Assembly (NCBI GenBank): GCA_046313675.1
Contig: JBKBXU010000007.1
Coordinates: forward strand, 1 to 31,180
Length of the DNA stretch: 31,180 nucleotides
Origin: JBKBXU01 sp046313675
Lineage (GTDB): Bacteria > Bacteroidota > Bacteroidia > Cytophagales > Cytophagaceae
Direction: 5' to 3'
Position 1 is the stretch's first letter. Every line of letters begins with the position of its first letter. Shown one piece after another: positions 8,320 to 16,323 of the stretch. The notes below the pieces were generated by a model. The model did no database searches and had not been told where the DNA came from. It saw only the letters and a list, made by a program, of their open reading frames with translations. The position numbers and the translations under genes are program-made.

Positions 8320-9030
8320 TCACCTTCTGGCTCTGATTTCTGCAAATTTCCTTTCAGACAGTTGCAGATGAGCTATACCGTAAAGGTAGGCTCCCAGGTA
8401 GCCACTTCCTATAGCGCCAAAAACGTGCCAAAGCCAATGAGATCCCATGGGAAGCAGGAAAGTAATTTGGTGATCTATGTATCTGCACAGCAGAGAGAGC
8501 ACAAAAAAGACCATGCCTAGTATAAGCATCTTTGAGTTTTCAAAATTTGTTTGAACAAGCAGGATTAAAGCAGGAAAAAAGATCATTGTTCCTGTGACAA
8601 AATAGGCTGCATTTACGGCTATAAATGACTCGAAATAGTTAAAAGTCATAAACTTTACGATCAATAAGGGGAAAAGTATCGGGATTATGTAATACCAGCG
8701 CCTTAAAACTTTTAACCATAGGTACATGCTTACCAATAAAGTTAATAACTGTATAGGAAGTACATCCATCATCAATAGGTATGGGCTGGTTCTGAAAGCA
8801 TGATAAAAAGTACTCCCCAATCCTCCTATAAATAAAAGTGCCATACAAAGGGTAAGAAATGAATATTCCTTATGCCTCCCTCTTATTTTTAAAAACCAAT
8901 ATATAACCGGTATCAGGAATGCAAGAGATGATATTGCATTCCAAGGTTCCATAAAAAGCCAATCCATATTTGTCTCAGCATATAATGGGCCTCCATCTAC
9001 CGGCAGTTTGTGTGCATGGGTTAAGTGCAT
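8320..9030 (-). CDS. CREST-superfamily (alkaline ceramidase-like) membrane hydrolase
   Basis: The 236-residue protein has about seven transmembrane helices. The residues expected of CREST hydrolases are visible: S73 and H77 in GSTFYHAF, D89 in MMDVLP, and H198-x3-H202 in GSHWLWHVFGAIGS near the last helices. EPWNAISSLAFLI (28-40) matches the start of the first helix region in this superfamily. In alkaline ceramidases these residues bind zinc and cleave an amide bond, so an amidase acting on a membrane lipid is plausible, but the substrate is unknown. Alternative starts exist (Met22, Met27); the first ATG is used because the His-rich N-terminus reads well. It is followed by the rhodanese-like gene. 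Confidence 0.85.
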   Translation of the reverse strand: MHLTHAHKLPVDGGPLYAETNMDWLFMEPWNAISSLAFLIPVIYWFLKIRGRHKEYSFLTLCMALLFIGGLGSTFYHAFRTSPYLLMMDVLPIQLLTLLVSMYLWLKVLRRWYYIIPILFPLLIVKFMTFNYFESFIAVNAAYFVTGTMIFFPALILLVQTNFENSKMLILGMVFFVLSLLCRYIDHQITFLLPMGSHWLWHVFGAIGSGYLGAYLYGIAHLQLSERKFAEIRARR

Positions 9031-9111
9031 GGATGTTTTTGCGGATTATTGTCGATAATTTTACAGATAACTTATTTTTTGCTTAATAAATTCCGTTTTG
9101 GTCCGACAATT

Positions 9112-9978
9112 CTATCCTCCTACAATTTCACCGCCATTTGGATGCAATACCTGTCCGGTCATATAAGATGCATCATCAGATGCCAGGAACACGAACGAAG
9201 GTGCTACCTCCGAGGGTTGTCCGGCTCTTCCAAGAGGCACTTTTTGTCCAAATGTTTTAATATAGTCTTCCTGAAAAGTTGCAGGAATTAATGGTGTCCA
9301 AATTGGGCCAGGTGCAACAGCATTTACCCGTATGCCTTTTTGGGCAAGATTTTTTGCGAGTGAGCGTGTGAAAGCCACAATGGCCCCTTTTGTCGAGGAA
9401 TAGTCAAGCAGATGGCCGCTGCCTCTGTAAGCTGTGACGGAGGTGCAGTTTACGATGGCATCGCCTTTTTTAAGGTGTGGCAGACAAGCTTGCGTTACAT
9501 AAAAGAAGCCAAATATATTAGTTTCGAATGTCCTGATCAGTTGGTCGGGCGTGATTTCCTCCAAAGAGTTTTTTTCGTGCTGTTCTCCAGCATTGTTTAC
9601 CAGGACATTTAGCTTTCCAAAGGTTTTGACGGTTTTGGAAACACAACTTTGGGCAAAGGCCTGATCTCCGATGTCTCCGGATAGGAGCAAGCATTTTCGC
9701 CCCTCTTTTTCGACGAGGGTCTTTGTCTCTTTTGCGTCTTTGTCTTCGTTAAGGTATGCTATGGCAATATCAGCACCTTCACGTGCACAATGCACCGCAA
9801 TGGCTCTTCCAATGCCGCTGTCACCTCCGGTTATGAGAACAACTTTATTTTTAAGCTTATCGCTTCCCTTGTAATCCTTCCTGATAATTTCAGGTTTTGG
9901 ATCCAGGACGTGTTCTTTACCGGGTTGCTCCTGATGTTGGGCAGGAAATTCTGAAGGTCTGTAATCCATAATAGACAA
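9112..9978 (-). CDS. SDR-family oxidoreductase (general-stress YghA/GSP39 type)
   Basis: The 288-residue classical short-chain dehydrogenase carries the N-terminal extension (DYRPSEFPAQHQEQPGKE, 5-22) that marks the stress-linked YghA/GSP39 subgroup. The cofactor loop is TGGDSGIG (50-57), then NNAG (128-131), and the catalytic set N154, S180, Y193 and K197 (YSSTK). It should use NAD(P)H to reduce a carbonyl or oxidise an alcohol in the cytoplasm; the substrate is not evident. ATG at 9978 or the one three codons later could be the start. It stands alone on the minus strand, 81 bp before the CREST gene. Confidence 0.92.
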   Translation of the reverse strand: MSIMDYRPSEFPAQHQEQPGKEHVLDPKPEIIRKDYKGSDKLKNKVVLITGGDSGIGRAIAVHCAREGADIAIAYLNEDKDAKETKTLVEKEGRKCLLLSGDIGDQAFAQSCVSKTVKTFGKLNVLVNNAGEQHEKNSLEEITPDQLIRTFETNIFGFFYVTQACLPHLKKGDAIVNCTSVTAYRGSGHLLDYSSTKGAIVAFTRSLAKNLAQKGIRVNAVAPGPIWTPLIPATFQEDYIKTFGQKVPLGRAGQPSEVAPSFVFLASDDASYMTGQVLHPNGGEIVGG

Positions 9979-10232
9979 AGTTTATGTTTGTCCTAAAAAA
10001 ACAGATCTGAATTTAATAGGTTTAAAAATTCCTAATAAAAAGTTTCCTGCTCTTGATGGAGTAGACATCCAAAAACGTGCACAAATGTGCCATAGTATAC
10101 AAACAGGCCAAAATTATCCTCTATTGAAGACATGGTAGACTAACAGGATTTTTCTTTGAAAACCACTTTTGCAATTGATAATCTTTAAAAATATCCTGCA
10201 CCTGCAAGAACTAAAAAAATCAGGAAAAATTG

Positions 10233-10256
10233 GCAGAGCCCAAAATAAGACTCTGC
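10233..10256 (-). terminator. probable terminator of the small lipoprotein gene; rest of 9979-10276 empty
   Basis: On the minus strand GCAGAG and CTCTGC enclose a 12-nt loop, followed within two bases by ATTTTT and later a longer T-run. It lies 20 bp after the stop of the 10528-10277 gene. I see no gene in the remaining 9979-10232 stretch. Confidence 0.55.
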
Positions 10257-10276
10257 TATATTTCTTTAATCTATTT

Positions 10277-10528
10277 TTAGTTTCTTTGGTTTTTTTTGCC
10301 ATTGTCACCGGCACGACTCTGACCATTACCTTTTTCTATGGTTTCAGTCTCTGTAATTGTGTCGGATTCAATTTCCGTTTCTCTAACCTCTCTTTCAACT
10401 TCATACTCGGCTCCAACAGTATCTTCTCTGATAACTTCAGTTTCCGTTCTGGTGCCGTCGCCATTTCCATTACATGAAGTGAATCCTATAACACCAAATC
10501 CAAATAATAATAAGAATACCTTTTTCAT
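10277..10528 (-). CDS. small acidic Thr/Glu-rich lipoprotein
   Basis: The 83-residue product starts with a lipoprotein signal peptide (MKKVFLLLFGFGVIGFTSC; Cys19 lipidated). The mature part is low complexity: Thr, Glu, Arg and Val alternate (TETEVIREDT, EYEVEREVRETEIESDTITETE), ending in a Gly/Asn/basic tail (AGDNGKKNQRN). No enzymatic motif is visible. The alternating pattern could form an extended, charged tether at the cell surface. It is monocistronic between a long empty gap and the probable terminator at 10256-10233. Confidence 0.75.
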   Translation of the reverse strand: MKKVFLLLFGFGVIGFTSCNGNGDGTRTETEVIREDTVGAEYEVEREVRETEIESDTITETETIEKGNGQSRAGDNGKKNQRN

Positions 10529-11079
10529 AATTTTATTTTAGGTTTTTTTATAAAACTTGGAAAGAGTCGAATTGTTTAGATTGGTTAAATTTATTTCTAC
10601 GATCGACTACATTTTGCTGATAAACAGCACTATGCACTCTTTGTTGGAGACTAAATAATTTCATTGATTAGTATTTATAACAGGGGGAAATTAAAATGTA
10701 TGAAAATTCTGAGCTTGTCTTATTATCATCGTATTATCAGATCCGTTCTCGGCTGCCAAAAAAGCCGGTTTTGCGCTACGTATCTGATGCTATTCCCGGC
10801 TTTTAGCTGCCAGCAGAAAAACCAAGACTATGTGTAATATGATCAAAACAGGGATCTAATCCAGAATTATTTACGGTTGCCCAATTAAAAACTTTACATA
10901 TGTTTAGGAGGGCCTGGTTTCCTGGTTAAGTAGGGAAGAGTGAATTTTTTTGAATTACTAATGTTTAGAATCTGAAAATATGGCCTATAAATTTTCAAAA
11001 AAAGTTTATTATTTTTGTACCCAAAATAAATTCTTGCGTATTATATTATATTTAAGTAAAATATATAAGTTTTTTAGCT
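10529..11079 (+). other. 550-bp gap with one weak hairpin and a promoter
   Basis: No gene is supported here. AAAAGCCGG (10760-10768) and CCGGCTTTT (10796-10804) form a stem with a 27-nt loop, flanked by direct copies of GCTGCC. It may be a weak terminator or the trace of a lost gene. The right end carries the promoter of the HAMP-PAS gene. Confidence 0.5.
11010..11017 (+). promoter_or_regulatory. -7 box for the HAMP-PAS gene
   Basis: TATTTTTG fits TAnnTTTG and lies 62 bp before ATG 11080. No TTTG was found at the -33 distance. The 5' leader of roughly 55 nt would be AT-rich. Confidence 0.45.
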
Positions 11080-11739
11080 ATGAAAGAATACAAAATTGAA
11101 ATGGAGGATGCCTTGGTAAATGATTTAATTAACCAGGCATATAAAATTTTGTCTAAATCAGATATTAATTCTGAAAGGGAGAATTTAAGAAATATTTTTC
11201 AGCAGATTGCATGTTGGAAAGGCGATGGAAGTAAAGATGAGGAGTTTTATGAGGCTTTTCAAAAGGTAATTCTAAGTATGGCAAGCCTCGATTTTTCGGC
11301 CAGACTTCCCCTTTCAAAGGAGGTGAAGAGCGTTCAGAACCTTATTTCCTATAGCATCAACATGGTCAATGAGGAGCTTGAAGAAAGAGCTTTTCCCAAA
11401 GCATTGGTTGAGTTGATGCTGAAAGAACTTCAGTTGCGAAATACGGTGGTGATTGGTACCGACGCCAACGGAGAAGTAAAGTTATTTTATACTGACAGAA
11501 AGGAATTGTTTCCTGCAAAACCGGCTTTTAAGGGTCTTAACATCAGCATGTTTTTTGAGAGTATGGATGATATAAATGGCTTGATAAGAAAGGGAGGTAT
11601 AGAAAAAGGGATTGAAGTAGCTATGGTTTTTGGATACAAGGGCAAAGTTACCCTCCGGATAGCTAATCCTTCCTGGCTTAAAATTTCAGAAGGATCGGTG
11701 TACATTGTTTCTATTCCGGAGGATAACATCAAAAAGTAA
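11080..11739 (+). CDS. soluble HAMP-PAS-like sensor protein without output domain
   Basis: This 219-residue cytoplasmic protein has no membrane segment. Residues 1-60 are helical. Residues 62-104 (ILSMASLDFSARLPLS, then NLISYSINMVNEELEER) match the pattern of cytoplasmic HAMP-like linkers that precede PAS domains in Bacteroidota sensor kinases. Residues about 120-215 read as one PAS fold: NTVVIGTDANGEVKLFYTDR, an SMFF helix, a MVFGYKGKVTLRIANPSWL strand pair and a final VYIVSIPED strand. No kinase, cyclase or DNA-binding domain follows, so it probably works by binding a partner or ligand. Its stop codon directly abuts the stop codon of the convergent oxoamine-synthase fusion. The domain calls are by pattern. 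Confidence 0.8.
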   Translation: MKEYKIEMEDALVNDLINQAYKILSKSDINSERENLRNIFQQIACWKGDGSKDEEFYEAFQKVILSMASLDFSARLPLSKEVKSVQNLISYSINMVNEELEERAFPKALVELMLKELQLRNTVVIGTDANGEVKLFYTDRKELFPAKPAFKGLNISMFFESMDDINGLIRKGGIEKGIEVAMVFGYKGKVTLRIANPSWLKISEGSVYIVSIPEDNIKK

Positions 11740-14166
11740 TTATAAAGATTGCACTTTGGCTTCGTTTGGTATTAGGCCAATCATTGCCATTTTAAAGTTA
11801 TCCTTTAATTGTACATATCCTTGCCTTGGCACTGCCTCTGCTCCAAATTTTCTTTTATTTTGTGAGGCAGTAAAACCAAAGTTTACTTTAGAAAGCTTAA
11901 GGTCTTTTGCTCTCAAAATAGTTTGCCACAGAATTTGAGGGTAAATGTTGTATTCAATAAACTCGTAGTCCAGGCCAACGTAAAGCGGAATGTACCTATG
12001 CGGATTTTTGAAGCAAAACATAACGGCTACAGGCGCTTTATTTTCACGATTATCCACTTCCGGCTTTATTCTTAATTCAATGATTTCCCAGTTTGGGTCG
12101 TTCATAATAGCCTTGAAAAAGCTTTTTGGTAGCATGAAGGTATTTAGCTCACAGCTTTTTTGGCTAACGTTGGTATACAGCTTATACCAATAATTCAGAT
12201 CCGGACTGTCTTGGGTATGTATTGTTGTTTGGAAATCATCTTCATAGGTAAATACTTTTTGTTTTAGATATTGCCTGCGATGTTTGTTGAACTGACTGAT
12301 AAAGTCTTCTTTGCTTGTCCAATCCTTCATATTTAAAACATGCACATCCGGAAAGTTAACTTTCATAAATCCGTGACTTAACAGGAATTCATTTAAATTT
12401 TCGTCATTTGCATTAAAATCCCTAAGGGATAAGACTTCTGTTCCTGCCTTCTCATGTTCTTCCTGTACCTGATCTAATAACAGCATAAGCACCTCTTTCC
12501 ACTCCGGATAAGAGTAATCTATGTGTAAATGATTGCCTTCGCTTACCATTGCACCCATTAGCATTGTTTTCGATGTCAGGTGATAGGGGTCTTTTTTTCT
12601 AAGTTCTTCTATCTGGAGCGAAACGGATGCAGGAGCCAACATATCATCTTTCCCAATTACCACAGTAAAAAAAGTAGCAATCAAGGGTTTTCCGCTTGAA
12701 TCCCGGATAATCCAATAATGGAAATCCCAATTATCCTGTGGCGCGCTGTTCCCCTGAAATGCTTTTTCTAACAGCTTTAATCCATCAACATTGAATACCC
12801 CTCTTTCTCCCAGGAGTCTGTCCCATTCCTTTGGTTCAATGTTGTTGATGGTTCGTTCATGTTGGGTTTTATAGTTGCTTTGAACGCTAGAAATATCTCC
12901 TTTATCTAGAAAATCCAGGTTGGCAAATTTGCGAAAAGCTTTTTGTATGTCTTTAACGGTTCTTCCCTCTTCTTCCAAAACCTTAGGAAAATTTTTAGCC
13001 AAAGTTTGCACCATGTTTTTTATGTCTTCCATGCTCAGGTGTAGGGTAATTGTAAAACGAATCCCGGTGCAGGTCTCCGGCACGGCTGGAAACACCGCCA
13101 AATTAACAAAGTAGCCATCGTCCAGCATTTTTTTTACCATATTGGTTCCCACACTCATCATTCCCAACCCTATAAAAAATATGGGTGTCTTTGGGTCGGA
13201 GATGTCTGGCAGGTTAAATTCCTTTAGCAGCTTGTGGCAATAGGCTATTCGTTCCGCCAGCCTCTTTTGACGGTCATAAATTTCATCGGAGAGGTGGATT
13301 TTTGCAGAAGCTATACTAGCACTCAGCACAGGCGTGGCCTGTTGTCCTGAAAATATTAATGGGCCGGCACATGTCCGTACTTTCTGCGCTGTTGCTGCGT
13401 CGGGGATCACAAAAATTCCCCCTACCGTGCCGAAGGCTTTGGCCATTCCGGTGCAAAGGATCATTTTGGGGTGGAGGGGGATCTGATTCAAGACAAAACC
13501 TGTACCGTCTTTGCCAAAAGAACTCATTCCATGGGCATCGTCAACGTAAAGATGAAATGGTTTATATTTATTGACAAGAGAGATCAGTTCTTCCAAGGGT
13601 GCCACATCGCCATACATAGAGTATACTCCATCGCACATGTACCAGATTTTATTATAATGTGGTATAAGTTCTTTTAGTTTAGTTTCCAGTTCATCCATCC
13701 GGTTATGCCGCACTATGGTTAGGTGAACCCCGTTTAGTTGCAGTTTTCTAGCAGCGTCCTGTACCGTAGAATGAACCTGCTGATCCATTATTATGGCATC
13801 ACCCTCTTCTACAAGAATTGGCATTACCCCATGATGGCCCGTGCAAAGGGATGCAGTGAGTACGATTGGGGCACCAAACATTTTCTCTACCAGCTCTTCG
13901 AGTGTAGCATAGAGAGGGTTTGAAATATAGGCTCTGGAGAAGGGATATTGAATTCCATATTTTTGGATTGAATCTATGGCTGCTTCTTTTAGGCTGGGAT
14001 GTGTTTCTAATCCTAAATAACTGTATGAACCAAAATTTAATACCGGTTTGTTGTTTATAGTAAGTACTCTTCCATCGAAATATTCATCCTGGGCGGAAAG
14101 CTGGGTGATACCTATATTTTTAGTTTTTTGAAGAATTTCATTAATTAAATTATATTTTTTTTTCAT
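11740..14166 (-). CDS. alpha-oxoamine synthase fused to an acyltransferase-like domain
   Basis: The 808-residue protein joins two enzymes. Residues 1-~400 are a PLP-dependent alpha-oxoamine synthase (the fold of serine palmitoyltransferase, KBL, BioF and CqsA): FGSYSYLGLETHP at 45-57, SLCTGHHG at 106-113, H132, VDDAHGMSSFG with D209 and H212, and the PLP lysine K243 in TGMAKAFGTVGG. This class condenses an acyl thioester with an amino acid. Residues about 450-808 resemble a double GNAT/BioF2-like acyltransferase (HRRQYLKQKVFTYEDDF, FKNPHRYIPLYVGLDYEF, VNFGFTASQNKRKFGAE). The fusion suggests condensation followed by N-acylation, as in sphingolipid- or sulfonolipid-type synthesis; substrate and product are inference. 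It converges with the HAMP-PAS gene and diverges from the STAS-like gene. Confidence 0.88.
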   Translation of the reverse strand: MKKKYNLINEILQKTKNIGITQLSAQDEYFDGRVLTINNKPVLNFGSYSYLGLETHPSLKEAAIDSIQKYGIQYPFSRAYISNPLYATLEELVEKMFGAPIVLTASLCTGHHGVMPILVEEGDAIIMDQQVHSTVQDAARKLQLNGVHLTIVRHNRMDELETKLKELIPHYNKIWYMCDGVYSMYGDVAPLEELISLVNKYKPFHLYVDDAHGMSSFGKDGTGFVLNQIPLHPKMILCTGMAKAFGTVGGIFVIPDAATAQKVRTCAGPLIFSGQQATPVLSASIASAKIHLSDEIYDRQKRLAERIAYCHKLLKEFNLPDISDPKTPIFFIGLGMMSVGTNMVKKMLDDGYFVNLAVFPAVPETCTGIRFTITLHLSMEDIKNMVQTLAKNFPKVLEEEGRTVKDIQKAFRKFANLDFLDKGDISSVQSNYKTQHERTINNIEPKEWDRLLGERGVFNVDGLKLLEKAFQGNSAPQDNWDFHYWIIRDSSGKPLIATFFTVVIGKDDMLAPASVSLQIEELRKKDPYHLTSKTMLMGAMVSEGNHLHIDYSYPEWKEVLMLLLDQVQEEHEKAGTEVLSLRDFNANDENLNEFLLSHGFMKVNFPDVHVLNMKDWTSKEDFISQFNKHRRQYLKQKVFTYEDDFQTTIHTQDSPDLNYWYKLYTNVSQKSCELNTFMLPKSFFKAIMNDPNWEIIELRIKPEVDNRENKAPVAVMFCFKNPHRYIPLYVGLDYEFIEYNIYPQILWQTILRAKDLKLSKVNFGFTASQNKRKFGAEAVPRQGYVQLKDNFKMAMIGLIPNEAKVQSL

Positions 14167-14210
14167 ATTACGTATATATTACTGGTTGGGAAAAATGAAC
14201 GTTGTTCAAT
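14167..14210. promoter_or_regulatory. 44-bp divergent control region with a dyad
   Basis: Only 44 bp separate the two divergent ATGs. It contains TGAAC-GTT-GTTCA (14196-14208), a perfect 5-bp dyad and possible operator, just before the STAS-like start. No TAnnTTTG box was seen in it, so at least one promoter must overlap coding sequence. Confidence 0.4.
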
Positions 14211-14594
14211 ATGAAGGAAAATTTTACAAAAAGCAATTACTCAGAAACTTGGATCGAGAATGGCGTTGTTGTTCAAAATATCAATGAAGCTATACATGAA
14301 ATAAACAGGGAAGCTGCCCAGCAGCTTATTGAAGATAGGAAAAAAGCATCAGGTGGGGCTGTAGGGCCGGTTTTGGTAATTGCGAATAATGCGGTTAATA
14401 TTACCAAGGATGCTAAAAAGTTTTACGAGGAAAATGAACCATACGAAAACATAAGCGCTGTGGCTATGGTTATGGATAATTTTATTACAAATATTATTAC
14501 AAATTTTGTTTTTAAAGTAAAGCGCAACCCAATTCCTATCGAAAGTTTTAATGATTATGAGAAAGCTTATCGATGGTTGGAGAAGTTTAAATAA
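14211..14594 (+). CDS. STAS/SpoIIAA-like small protein
   Basis: The 127-residue soluble protein has the layout of SpoIIAA/STAS-like proteins: an N-terminal strand pair (ETWIENGVVVQNI), an Asp/Glu-rich helix, the strand GPVLVIANN, a helix with the acidic turn NEPYENISAVAMVM, and the C-terminal pattern FNDYEKAYRWLEKF typical of these folds. Such proteins are usually anti-anti-sigma or partner-switch factors, or lipid-binding; the exact role is unknown. TTG 14202 would extend it by three codons; ATG 14211 is preferred. It is divergent from the oxoamine-synthase fusion by 44 bp, suggesting joint control. Confidence 0.72.
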   Translation: MKENFTKSNYSETWIENGVVVQNINEAIHEINREAAQQLIEDRKKASGGAVGPVLVIANNAVNITKDAKKFYEENEPYENISAVAMVMDNFITNIITNFVFKVKRNPIPIESFNDYEKAYRWLEKFK

Positions 14595-14701
14595 AATCCC
14601 TAATCTGATATTAAAACAAACATTCTTTTTGTGTCCTTGTGAATCAATGAATCAAAAAGAGGTGTGACAAAGATTAAACTTGCGATTGTTTACTTAAAAC
14701 T

Positions 14702-14717
14702 ATGGGAGAAATCCCAT
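14702..14717 (-). terminator. weak hairpin after the ferredoxin gene
   Basis: ATGGGA and TCCCAT enclose four bases, followed on the minus strand by AGTTTTAA. It lies four bases after the ferredoxin stop. It has a short stem and poor U-tract. Confidence 0.45.
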
Positions 14718-14721
14718 CCTA

Positions 14722-15033
14722 TTACACCATTAACTTGAAATGGCAGCCATTTAAACTGTTGCTGATTTTGATCTGGCAGGCCAGTCGGCTTTCTGATAGT
14801 GCATCAGGCAAAGTATCCAGCATATCTAATTCGGCATCTGAAGGTTCAGGGAGTTTTTCTGATCCGGAGTTTACGGTAACGTGACAGGTAGCGCATAAGG
14901 CCATACCCCCGCAGGTTGCAAGTACCGGATATTCTGATGCTTTCAACACCTCCATAAGGCTCAGGTTAATATCATCCGGAATTTCTAGTTCCTGAATATT
15001 GCCTTCTTTATCTTCAATGTTAAATTTTACCAT
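14722..15033 (-). CDS. [2Fe-2S] ferredoxin, adrenodoxin type
   Basis: The 103-residue electron carrier has the adrenodoxin-type cluster ligands C41-x5-C47-x2-C50 (CGGMALCATC) and C86 in RLACQI. The acidic stretch EPSDAELDMLDTLPDA (63-78) matches the interaction helix used for docking to a reductase. It acts in the cytoplasm as one-electron donor, typically to monooxygenases or desaturases; the target is not in this window. It starts three bases after the reductase stop, so the two are cotranscribed and very likely partners. Confidence 0.93.
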   Translation of the reverse strand: MVKFNIEDKEGNIQELEIPDDINLSLMEVLKASEYPVLATCGGMALCATCHVTVNSGSEKLPEPSDAELDMLDTLPDALSESRLACQIKISNSLNGCHFKLMV

Positions 15034-15036
15034 TAT

Positions 15037-16041
15037 TTAAAAGGTATTTACCCCATTTACGGTTGTGTATTTGAAACTTAATTTTTGGTCAGGATATACA
15101 TGGCCAAATGCGCTTTGTGCCATGAGGGCTGCTTCATGAAATCCGCAAAGGATCAATTTTAGTTTTCCCGGATAGGTGTTAATGTCCCCTATAGCATAAA
15201 TGCCTGGAATATTGGTGCTGTAATCTAAGGTGTTTACTTCAATGGCACATTTATCAATATGTAATCCCCAATCGGCCAAAGGCCCCAATTTAGGACTTAA
15301 ACCAAACAAGGGTATTACATAATCGGCTTCCAATTCCTTGGATGTCTTATTTTTGTCCGCTACTGCTACAGATTTTAAGGTTCCGTTTCCTTTTAAGGAC
15401 TTTAGGTTGGAGCTCAACAATAAATTAATCTTTCCTGCATTGGCAAGTTCAAAAACTTTTTCTGCAGAATCCGGGGCACCACGAAAGGTTTCGTTTCTGT
15501 GAATTAGCGTCACTTCTTTGGCCACATTCGAAAGAAATATTGTCCAGTCAAGGGCTGAGTCCCCACCGCCGGCTATAATTAGCTTTTTATCTCTGAATCT
15601 TTCAGGGTCTTTCACCATGTATACTACACCTTTTCCTTCAAATTGCTCAAGATTCTCAATTTCAGGTTTGCGAGGTTCAAAGCAACCTAGTCCTGCCGCA
15701 ATGACGACAACTTTTGCATGTATTTCGGTCTGGTCTGAGGTTGTTAGTAAAAAACTTTTATCGTCAAGCTGCTTGAGTGATTGAACCCGTTCTCCCAATG
15801 TATAGGTTGGCTTGAAGGGTTCAATCTGCTTTTTAAGATTATCAACTAAGTCTTGAGCCAAAACCTCAGGGAAGCCTGGAATATCGTATATGGGTTTTTT
15901 AGGATAAATTTCAGAAAGTTGTCCTCCAATTTGAGGGAGCGCATCCACTAAATGGCATCGCATTTTTAACAATCCAGCTTCGAAAACAGCGAATAATCCA
16001 ACGGGTCCGGCCCCGATAATGCATATATCAGTAGTTATCAT
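15037..16041 (-). CDS. ferredoxin-NADP reductase, thioredoxin-reductase-like
   Basis: This 334-residue flavoprotein has FAD-binding GAGPVG (10-15), the second nucleotide loop GGGDSALDW (158-166), and the C-terminal FAD motif YAIGDINTYPGK. GFHEAALMAQSAF follows, as in the YumC-type reductases. It lacks the CxxC disulfide of thioredoxin reductase, which supports ferredoxin reductase activity. It passes electrons from NADPH to the ferredoxin encoded three bases downstream. A full TTTG-N18-TATATTTG promoter lies upstream at 16245-16216, giving a leader of roughly 170 nt. Confidence 0.92.
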   Translation of the reverse strand: MITTDICIIGAGPVGLFAVFEAGLLKMRCHLVDALPQIGGQLSEIYPKKPIYDIPGFPEVLAQDLVDNLKKQIEPFKPTYTLGERVQSLKQLDDKSFLLTTSDQTEIHAKVVVIAAGLGCFEPRKPEIENLEQFEGKGVVYMVKDPERFRDKKLIIAGGGDSALDWTIFLSNVAKEVTLIHRNETFRGAPDSAEKVFELANAGKINLLLSSNLKSLKGNGTLKSVAVADKNKTSKELEADYVIPLFGLSPKLGPLADWGLHIDKCAIEVNTLDYSTNIPGIYAIGDINTYPGKLKLILCGFHEAALMAQSAFGHVYPDQKLSFKYTTVNGVNTF

Positions 16042-16215
16042 TGAAATAAGATTTAATATGAATTTATTTTTTGATGGTAAAGATTTTATATGCTACAACA
16101 ACAGCACGAGGAAGTGTTTGCTGTAGAATATAGTTGCTTTATGTATGGGGTCTCTAAAAGCATATCTTTTTAGAATAAAATTTTATTCTTGTGATTTACG
16201 TAAAATAATATTTGG

Positions 16216-16245
16216 CAAATATAATATTTTTTCATCTTTAACAAA
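16216..16245 (-). promoter_or_regulatory. promoter for the reductase-ferredoxin operon
   Basis: On the minus strand TTTG (16245-16242), 18 bp, TATATTTG (16223-16216) match the Bacteroidota -33/-7 consensus. It points to the reductase gene. The 282-bp divergent gap it lies in (16042-16323) shows no gene and no clear promoter for the amidohydrolase. Confidence 0.7.
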
Positions 16246-16323
16246 ATATTATTTCAAATAATTGCTTTGTAATGTTTAATAACAAAAGTTTCCGGTTCTG
16301 GTTTTAAATAAAATTTTACAGCT

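Noticed and set aside
10338..10541. Ser/Val-rich plus-strand frame over the acidic lipoprotein
   Set aside because: It is the mirror of the Thr/Glu low-complexity repeat; only the minus strand has a lipoprotein signal.
11990..13923. Plus-strand frames opposite the oxoamine-synthase fusion
   Set aside because: The minus strand carries conserved PLP-enzyme motifs throughout; the opposite frames have no start signals or family features.
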